From the NCBI RefSeq assembly GCF_000247815.1, contig NC_021673.1:112336766-112400765 (forward strand): a stretch of 64,000 bases of DNA, given 5' to 3'. Positions 54,835 through 64,000 of the stretch are shown piece after piece; within the stretch, counting starts at the first letter, position 1, and each line of letters opens with the position of its first letter. The stretch is from Ficedula albicollis (lineage: Eukaryota > Chordata > Aves > Passeriformes > Muscicapidae). The notes below the pieces were generated by a model. That model ran no database searches. It saw only the letters and a list, made by a program, of their open reading frames with translations, and was not told the origin of the DNA. Position numbers and translations under genes: made by a program.

Positions 54835-55932
54835 GAAGAGGCAGGTGTTCACCTACATTAAGAGGAAAGGGAGAACCTACTTTCCATGTATACCAGTTAG
54901 GTTAGGTATTAGGAAATTTCCTGCTCACCAGACCAGTTAAGTAAGGACTGTTACCATTCAGACACACAGAAATCTCTACCACTGCACATCTCTGACCATT
55001 TTCTTACATTACATCGGGTGTAGCTGATCAGAGGTTGAGATATGATGAGAACCCAGACAGACTCTTAAAATCCCTTTGAGCACTATTTCCTTCCTCTGCT
55101 ATGGTTTTAACAAAGATAGGCATTATCCTTACTTCCCTGTTTACAGATTTTGTGAAAAGCATTAGCTTCAGTGACTGGCCATGATGAGCAGTCAGGAGCA
55201 GCTGTACATTCACAGCCCAGCCCATCCTTTTGCACCATTTCTGCAGGCACATAACTGGGCTAGGGACATGTGAACCTGGCACTATGCTCAGGCACATTTG
55301 GTCCCATGTGCTCTAGTTGAGCTCCCTTTCTCAATACCAAATTTAATAATATTTTGATATTATGATAATCTGCAAACGGCCTTCAAAAAAGAAGCAAGCA
55401 TATTTCAGAATGTTAGTGGCATTTCAGAATAGTAAACCAGTGGGATTAGTTATTTTGGATGTGCTGGGATGGATCAAAAAACAATTCTGCACATCATTAG
55501 TCATTCATAAATGGTGATAGAACAACCACATCTCCTATGCAAGAAAAAAAAAAAAAAGGAAGACAGTATAGTTGCTACAATTCTTCAGATTTCTCAACCT
55601 ATTTTTGCTTATCTTGCAGGTTTGAGTTGCGCTTGCTTTGCTTTTGATTAAAGCAAAAGTAACCAGCACCCTGATTCTGTCCTTGTTTAAAATTAAGTAA
55701 GACATTCTCCATGGATTTTAAAGATATTACAAGTCCATACAAAACAAATCTAAATGAGTAGAATCAGGTATCTACTCTATTTACACTTTAAGAAAATAAC
55801 ATAAATATATCACAATACCAAAGAAAGCATTTTACTGTGATCATTTGTGACCAAAAGAACATCCGAAAATGCAGGTATGCTGCTAACACCTGCATAAATG
55901 ATTTAAGGAATTATGAAATTTAAAGAACAGAA

Positions 55933-55963
55933 ACATTATTATTATTATCATCATCATCATTAT
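55933..55963. repeat. (ATT)n/(ATC)n microsatellite
   Basis: Five ATT units followed by four ATC units. Confidence 0.92.
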
Positions 55964-56004
55964 GGATGTATTCTGTTCCATGTTTTCTAAATTCTTAGGA
56001 AGGT

Positions 56005-56103
56005 CCAGCAACATACTCTAGTGGAAGGTGTCCCTGCCCATATTAGGGAGGTTGGAACTAGATGATCTTCAAGCTCTCTTCCAACCCAAACCATTCTATG
56101 ACA
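56005..56103 (+). mobile_element. CR1 LINE 3' end, short fragment
   Basis: GGTGTCCCTGCCCATATTAG then GGAGGTTGGAACTAGATGAT, CTTCAAGCTCTCTTCCAACC and CAAACCATTCTATGA is an almost canonical avian CR1 3' terminus, here in plus orientation, unlike most of the others. Only about 100 bp is retained. Confidence 0.93.
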
Positions 56104-59100
56104 CCTCTCTTCATATGGTTTGTCACTTTCTCTCAGACATCACCTTTGCAGAATCCCTATTCAAGGGTATTGAAGTAGCACATATGTGCCTGAAATGGGT
56201 ATATAAGAAACCAAACCAAAAATTCTCTGGCACTTGTCTTATGGGATTGCAGTAAATATCAAGCACTTAAAGAGATGTCGTATGATTTAATGTATCAGAA
56301 GGTTGCTTGTGTGATGATGTCAATGTTCATTGTATTACAAATCTGGTATAAATAACACACACAATAAAAGTGAAGGGTGTTTTTTTAATAACAAAAAATT
56401 AGTACACTCAGACTTCATTTCTGCAAACATTTGCATTCAAGCACTGTCCACCCTATGATGCATCTAATAATTCCAAAATCAGATAACTGTTTCATCTTCA
56501 CATTTAAAATATGAAAATACAATATAAACATATAAAAAATTAGGTGACAAGGTCTGTGCAGTACAAAGGATGCCTAAACACTTTGGTTTTGGATTACAGG
56601 CTCATTTTTAAAATCTTGTATGTTCCTTTGTAACACTTGATATTTCCTGAAGAAAAAACGGAATAAGAAATAGTATTTCAGAATGCACAGCAGGTTCTCT
56701 TCTTAGTTTCATTTAGAGACACAAGGTCTAAGTCATGTAATAGACAGGATTTCTGAAAAACAAACAAAAGCAAACATTTCATTAAGATAACTAGAACACA
56801 ATAGTTGAAAAGTTTGCTTTTTCACATACTTTAATGTAAAATATTTGGTGCAGTCACTGGATATGTTTTTCCTTTGAATATTTAATTAAATGATTAAAGT
56901 TTTCTAATAAATTAGATGGAAACTGATGCCCACTGATGCAAGTCTCATTTGGCATCTTTACATTCTTTAGCTGCCTCAAACATCTCTCCTAAATCTGAAG
57001 GTGACAGAAAGTGTCTTTTGAGGAGTCACTTCAAACCATACATGCCAATCCTGTAAATCTTTACTCACATGCACTCTTCCACAAGTACAGATTCTTCTGT
57101 TGACTACAACAATTTTAGCTGATTTTCAGTTAAGTATGCTTACCTTTGAAGTATTGAGCATGGATTGAAAAACTCCAGTTGAAAGGAACAGGAAATACAG
57201 AATATCAGAACTCATTAAAAAAAAGGCACAGGCTATTAACTGTCAGAGAGAATGTTAACTTGTTTTATGAAATTCACTAAAATTCTGTTTTCTTGCCTCT
57301 ATTTAATATCCAGGAATACCCCTAAATGGAAACAGTTCAGTCTTAATCATGATAAACTACCAAAATAGCACTCCACCCTTGTAAAACATTTATGTTCTGA
57401 TTGCAAAAGCAGATTGTAACAAAAATGAAAATCATCAAAAGCAGGACTCTTCCTTTCAGCAATAAACTCAACTAGATAATTAAAGTTGACCAGAGAAACA
57501 ATCGAACCCAGTTGTGCAATGCAGAACATGTCGCAATCTTGTTCTCTGAAACTATGAACACTGAACCCTGAACTAGGGCACAAAGACACAGAGAATATTG
57601 TCACATGCCCAAGAAAACGAAAGCCCCAACTTCTCTACCTGCAACTCTGTTGCCTGTGTCTCAGCAGGTTTACCAACTAAGCACAGAGAAATAAGGCAAC
57701 CACTGGATTCACCACATTCCTCTCTCAGCCTGAACCCAACAGCCATAAACAACCATGTCTGACAGTAAAGAGAAGCTTCCAGAGACAGCAGCTAAGTTGG
57801 AATTAATGAAATCCAAAGCACAGGAAAAAAAGAAAGGAAGAAGGGAAAAAAAGGCATCATGTAGTACAATATTAATCATGATTCAGAACTGAAAACTTAC
57901 ACGTACAAAGTCACAGGGTAGTTGAACATTGCCTACATCCAGAAAGATTCACCTAAAATTACTTGGCTGATTCAGAACGAGGGCAAAATATAAAGTCTAC
58001 CCTGTGCTACAAATAAGCTGAATGCCTCTTTGGCTGAGAATATTCTCACTACTTAAAATTCTGGAGAAGACGCATGGAATTTGTTTCCTCTTTCCTTCTG
58101 TAGCCATAGTTCCAGCTCTTCCAGAATGCTGCCTGCCCTGTGCCAGAGCTGTCCCCACAAAGAGAGTGGCTGAGCTCATTCCTCTCTTAGGTTGCAGGGA
58201 CCCAGGGAGGCTTCCAGTGCATAGTGCTGGGGGGAGAAGATGAAACATCTGGAGAGGGATCAAAAGCGATGGATAGAGGAAGGAGCAGAGGGCAGGACAT
58301 GTACTGTAGTGTCTAAATCCCAGGATGGATGCTGAAGTTGTCATCAGTAAAATTATTAGCAAATACTGTCTGACTAGAATACCTCAAGACTGTGGCTTAC
58401 TGATTTTAGAAATTTCTTATCATAATAAATTCTTGTCATAATGAATTCTTCACATAATGAAGAAATACAGCAGGCACACTTCTACTTGTTTTTGTTGTTG
58501 TTTATTTTTGTCTGTTTGCTTGCTTGGTTGGTTTTGTTTTTTAAATTTATTTTTGAGTGGTAAGGACCAATAGATGTAACATTTTTATTATCCTTGAGAA
58601 TTCCCACAAATACCAACATGCAGCTTTATAGCTTCTGATTAATTTTAACTTTTTACACAGTTGTGGGAAGTACAGGCATTAGCTATTATGATTTCTGCTA
58701 GGCAGAGTCAGTATTTGGTAGTCTGCAAGCATAGACAGTAAATTAAAAGTATGAAGACCTTTTTAAAAAAGGGAACAAGGCAGAATCAAAAGTACACAAA
58801 CATAACCTTGTCATCTCAAGGAACAAGATACCACTCTGGTTTAGAGATAAGATTCTGAAGGGAAAATAAAAGCCTTAGAAGATAATGATACAGTAAGAAA
58901 TTTAATTTCACTCAATTGAGAACAAGAAATAACATTGAGCATTGACCATTGTGAACATCAACTAAATATGTTTTGTTTCACCCAAGTATTTTCTTGAGAA
59001 GAAAACAATCAGTTTAAGAGTTCTAGAAAAATTCAAGTTTTAACAGTTTCAGAATGCAAGTTTCACTTAGAGGAAACAGATAATTTGAAGATGTTGCAGA

Positions 59101-62100
59101 TTATACTTCAAGACCAAACTTCATGCTTTCTATTGAAGGGGAGAAACTTACATTTCCTTAAACACTTAGAATACTTATTTGCATTCTTAGCATTTTACTG
59201 CTTAATAGTACTTTTGGATAGTAAGTAAGCTGTTCATGTATTCTTAGCAAGTATCCTCAATACAGTTAAGTCATTAGGAATGGTGAAACATATTTGATAA
59301 TGCAACAGTTCTTAAAATCTCTAAAATCATTATTTGATAGTTCATCTAGAAACTAGCCAGGACAGACAGATAAGAAGCACCATGCCACAAATAAAGAATA
59401 GCCATTTTAAAATCCATTTAAAAGTTGAGGTCTAATCATCATTTCAGTTTTTAAGACTGTTCCATATAGGGTCTTTGTGAGGCAAATAAGGGTCTGGGAT
59501 CTATTTAAGCAAATGTGCTGCACATACATTTAAAAAGTGCACATTCATAATCTAAAGAGATACGGCAAGTCCTGCATAAAGTACTGAAGCAACGATCAGA
59601 TTTGGGCAATCCCACGTAGGGCTCAGCCTCAGCCAAGCCTTGGAAGAGGTGGGGCACCCCCTCTCCCAAAATTACAGCAGGGAGGTATGCAAATCTCTCC
59701 CACCTCTGAGAACAAAGCAAGCAGCATTCCTCCTCCAGGGCTCCATGAACACTAACACTTCCAGCTCACATTTCTGCTCAGCTTATCGTAACTCACTATC
59801 CCCCAAGTCAGCCAACAAACAGCAAGGGACTGTGAAAAGGTGAGAAGAACCAAAATGTTACCAAGAAGCTGGAGTTTCCACTTCAGTATCTTGGGGAAAA
59901 TGGTGTTTTGAAAATACCGCCACAGACACAGATGCCACTGCACCCTGCAGCAATTTCAGTAAGATGCTGAAACTTCCTGCTATCAAATACTAGTTTTTCC
60001 TGTCAAATAGCACAGCAGACATCTCACCTAACTGGCAGGCATCTCTGCAAGCCAATTTTACACTTCCTGCTTAAAACTTCCCTTCTGGCTGTTTCTCCTG
60101 CCCACTTCTAAGCAGAATTTGTATCACTGGAATGCAATAGGTACCTAGACTAAGGAATTATGATGAGATCGCTCAGTTACTGATTTTTTAAAATATTTTT
60201 AATCAAGGCAAGAAAGCTAGGGTGGTATACAAAGGAAAATGTAATGAAAAAACCCAACAACCTCTCTGAAAGGCTTCTAATGGAGTAAATATATAAATCT
60301 TCATTAAGCTCAGCTACTCATTCCTTGCTGAAAACCTACTCAGATTAATTGTGGATCCACCTTCTCTAGCACCAGTTTTTGGTATTTTGATACTGGTTCA
60401 GTTATTTTGAAGGTGGGGTTCACTGTGGGTTTAAAAGAATGACAGGATTTTGCTTTATCCATATCATGTCCACCATCCAAGTCAGACCTGGAGTGCTTGC
60501 TGAAAAATTAGAAGCTTTGTAGAAACAAACAGAAGAGACTGTAACTGAGGTTACTATTATTTATAGCTTCTTTAAAATTTGAGGATTTTACTCTAATTAA
60601 AAAATGATCCTACTTAATTACAGCAATCATTTTGTTTATATTTAACAACGATAGTTAACAAAGACTGGCAGAGAACTTCATGCAACAAAGTCCCATGGGA
60701 CTTCAGTGCCTGACCTGCCATTAGAGAGACCTCAGTTATTAATAGTCCCAACACTTTTTATGTATTTCCCCTGTATTCTGTAATTCAATTTACCTGTTCA
60801 AAATGCAAGAGAGTAGTCTCACAATCACAATGAGCTGGACATGGCACAAGCATGTCCAGTCCATTGTAACTGTGAGACCATTAGCAGGAAAGGCAATCAC
60901 TGTGGGAACAGGTACAGGAGCAGGAGGGGAGAATATGAGGTCTGGCACTGCAGGATCTAACTGCTGCTGACTATATTCCTCAAGGAATGTTGATGAAGGT
61001 CTTGCTCCCAAAGTTTGCTATTCCACCATGTCTAAAACATCTAACCCAGTGGCAAAGAATGGGGTTCTATCTCCCTCTCCTGTTACTACCATGTAGACTA
61101 TAACAGTGTTGTACTGAAATTAGTTATTCACAAACTTGAGAAGACAGCTGTGGATCTCCTGTGAGGTTCCTCAATCCTACAGATCACCTAGGTGAGGTTT
61201 AATATAGTTGCATCATAACAACTCTCTTATTTAGGAGTGCAATATATCTTCAAAGTCAATATCCTGCAGAAGCAGCAAATGCCAGAAGTAAGCCAAGTCT
61301 ATAGCTTTTGTTCACCTGGAGTTTAATTTATTTAATTTGAGTCATATGAAACCATACAGGCTGAGATATGGAGGCCACCATAATCGATGGAGGGAGAAGG
61401 GCACCTCCAAAACACAATTTTATCCTAAAGACTCATCTCTTTTCATTGGATAGAGATGATTCCAGACAACCAGACCAGTCATGCAAATTTTAGCTGGCTA
61501 GGATTGCATGCTAAGATGAATCTCATCCCCTATATACAGATATTGTGATTAAGTTTTGATTTACATGACCTAATTATATGTTACTGTTTCCAGAAGAATA
61601 TTTGGCTCATTCAATGTCCAGAACAGACTTTATTTTTTTTTAAATTAAATAAGATAGTGTAGTTAAATTTTGCCTTACATTACACCAGCACTGAGTTGGT
61701 ACCATTTATCACCTTTGCTTTAATCTCTGTACCTCGGTTCCCACATGTGGCATGCTGAATATATCTAATGTTACTAAGAAAGTTAAGGAGATAAAAATCT
61801 AAAATGGATCTAAAGTACAGCAGTACAAGCATTATGAATAACCTCTCGAAGGAATTATTATTCTGTGGTCAGTACAAGATAAATAAAGGGCAAATAAAGC
61901 CTGGGGCTCCATGCATGACTAAGGATAATAAAGAAACACTGAGTATGCACTGCTGGAGACAGGGATCTTTTAGACAAACTAACAACTCCATGAACCTCAG
62001 CAATAATGAAATCCGATTTCCTATGGATTTGGGTCTTGAAGTGAATTAAATTTGATATCTGTGATGCAAGCTCCAGCTGGAGTAGCTGGTTGAAGCATTT

Positions 62101-64000
62101 TTCAGTCTCTCTGTGTAGAGGTCTCTACTGTTCTATGAACTAATGCTGGAGACTTTCCTTCTGCAGAGTACTCTGCCTCTCATCTTATTTTCAAGGAACT
62201 ACTCAGGAACTTAATTTAGTTTGATCTGCCAAATTTCTTTAAAATCAGCTAACAAGTTCCAAAGGTACTTTAAGAGCAAAGGAATAGAAAACACAGTACA
62301 ACCTCAACAATCTTGTTGCCATAGGAAAGAAACGTAAAGAAATGAAGGAAAGGCAAAATTGAGGCCTGCTACTTCTGAATGTTCATCTCAAATGACATCC
62401 AGCTGTTAAACATTAAATGTTACTCTCAACAGCATAGAGCAAGATCTTAAATGGATTTTCACTATTCTCTACTCAGCAGGTATATGTTTATTTAATATGA
62501 TTAAAATAATCTTAGTTGTCAATCACTCTTGGGAGGTAGGCAGAATATAAGTTTTGGTTAGTTTTACTGTAGTTTTCAGAAAAAGGTGGTAACTTCATTC
62601 TTCTTTTCCTTTTTTTAAATGGAGTTCTCTCCTGATCCTAGTTTAGAAAAATCACACCCACAAGGACATATACAAAGGCTTGTAATATTTTTTGAAAACC
62701 TACTTAAGAACACTACTGCTTGCCAGGCATGAAACCAAAGAACACAAAAGAGCAAATGCTGACTGCATTCTGGGTGGTATTTTTTTGGATTTGGTTGTTT
62801 TTAGAGGACTGACTCACAAGTCCAAATAGTTCACTGGCAACCAGAAGCATTGTCAAAGAACAGCTGTCATCTATTAATGAACAGGTTTAGGCATATCTGA
62901 GATTTATGAGAATTGTGCATAAATAAAATACTGTTATTTTTCAACATGTCTAAGTAAACTCCTGGAATAATCTATGTCATTAACATTTATTTCCACTGCA
63001 GCCTTTCAAATACAATCAAATCAGTTATTACTGCCCTTCTCCAAAAACTCATCAGTCACAGGAAGTTAAAACTCAAGTTATTATTAACTGATTGGTTTGA
63101 AAACTGCAAGTTCTCAGAAATATGGCACGAGTCTTTAGCTGTTACTAATGTAAGCTGTCAAAAAAATTCTGATGGTTTTAATGAGACTGTAAATTAGAGC
63201 TGCAGGACTGAGACTCAGCATAGAATGGCTGAGATGGGAAGTATCTGAAAGGTCAAGCAGCACTTTAGTTATCCAGATGACTGGGATACAGAAGTCTTCT
63301 CTCTCCCTTAAGCCCACTACAAGACAAACTGCAACAGAAGAGATGGGAAAACACAGCACAAAATAGTGACAATACCTTGAAACACTTGCCCTTTTTCATT
63401 TTGTGTTGTTTAAATGTCTTTAACATGAAACTTTTTAATATGTTTTTTTCTCCCCAGTCCACCACTGAACCACAACTTGTTCTAAATTTTGAAAGAATCA
63501 AGAAGCTTAGCACTTCTGTATGAGCTCAGTAACTCTGGACATCAATCTTCCCCATTTACAGGAGTGTTTTGAGTAAATTAAGTTACTAAGGACATGTCCA
63601 CTGTAGATGGCAAGCAAGAATGTACATAAAAAGTTCTAGATTTCCCCAGATTAATACAGTCTACTTCAATTCATCTGAGAATGGTCTACTGCCTGCCAGC
63701 CTGCCCTGCTTATTTATCTTACCTCTGAGTAAGCTTCATGCACTTCCCAAAAGCATGGCCATAATAGACTGTTCTAGGGAGTTCCTTTCTCTTGTGGGAC
63801 TGGGAAAGCAATGACGTGCTTCCACTGAGGCATCTCATCAGTCTGGGACAGATGGTCCACTGCAGAGGGCAGGGAGAGGCCTGATATCTCCAGGCATAGG
63901 TGTCTTGGGCCAACACACTTTGCAAAGCTGTATCTCCTTTTTAAAATCAGCAAATATGTATTTCACCACTACCAAATGGATGTATGACTGAAATTATCTC

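Larger units (their letters stand above)
48966..64000. other. Non-coding DNA right of the CpG island
   Basis: No recognisable exon. If the CpG island holds the GAREM1 first exon, this is the 5' flank of the gene; if not, it is still intron 1. It contains CR1 fragments at 49979-50756, 52106-52330, 53585-53925 and 56005-56103, the homopurine minisatellite at 54088-54834 and a small ATT/ATC microsatellite at 55933. From 56104 to 64000 I find no repeat I can name and no gene. That stretch is AT-rich, with short ORFs that look like chance. Confidence 0.6.

Noticed and set aside
53958..54940. ORFs of 262-315 residues with an 11-residue charged repeat
   Set aside because: By-product of an 11-bp minisatellite, since three units equal 33 bp. 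Both strands are open at once and there is no non-repeat domain.

Overview
This window is vertebrate nuclear DNA, almost certainly from a bird and probably a songbird. The evidence is the repeat content: several CR1 LINE fragments of avian type, and a tRNA-Ile-headed SINE with a CR1 3' tail of the kind known from passerines as TguSINE1. Gene density is very low, with no bacterial-style ORFs, operons or RNA genes. Nearly all open frames are chance frames in AT-rich non-coding DNA or run through simple repeats.

The one coding exon I can identify is 23905-24045 on the minus strand. It encodes 46 complete codons of the first CABIT domain of GAREM1 (FAM59A, GRB2-associated regulator of MAPK1) and is bounded by good acceptor and donor sites, phase 1 on both sides. 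By the known gene structure this is exon 2. The gene therefore runs right to left: positions 1-23904 should be intron 2, and DNA to the right of 24045 should be intron 1 up to the first exon. Exon 3 is not in the window, so it lies further left. I did not find the exon 1 coding sequence. The CpG island at about 47190-48965 is the natural candidate for the GAREM1 promoter and first exon, but its middle is a 1,274-base unbroken run of G, which may hide missing sequence.

Layout: 1-23904, presumed intron 2, with one SINE and seven two-copy tandem duplications of 53-76 bp. 23905-24045, GAREM1 exon 2. 24046 to about 47190, presumed intron 1, with a 187-base poly-G tract flanked by a 38-39 bp direct repeat, an old amniote-type CR1, a (TAA)n microsatellite, a younger CR1 fragment, a nearly identical 814-bp tandem duplication and a 39-base poly-A. 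About 47190-48965, CpG island with the giant poly-G. 48966-64000, AT-rich DNA with four more CR1 fragments and an 11-bp homopurine minisatellite of about 65 uniform copies; this is either upstream of GAREM1 or more of intron 1.

The most unusual signals are the two poly-G tracts (probably assembly or polishing artefacts, possibly concealing exon 1), the homopurine minisatellite and the unusual number of recent short tandem duplications. I see no new multi-gene system. All family assignments are from memory and by eye; no search or alignment was run.
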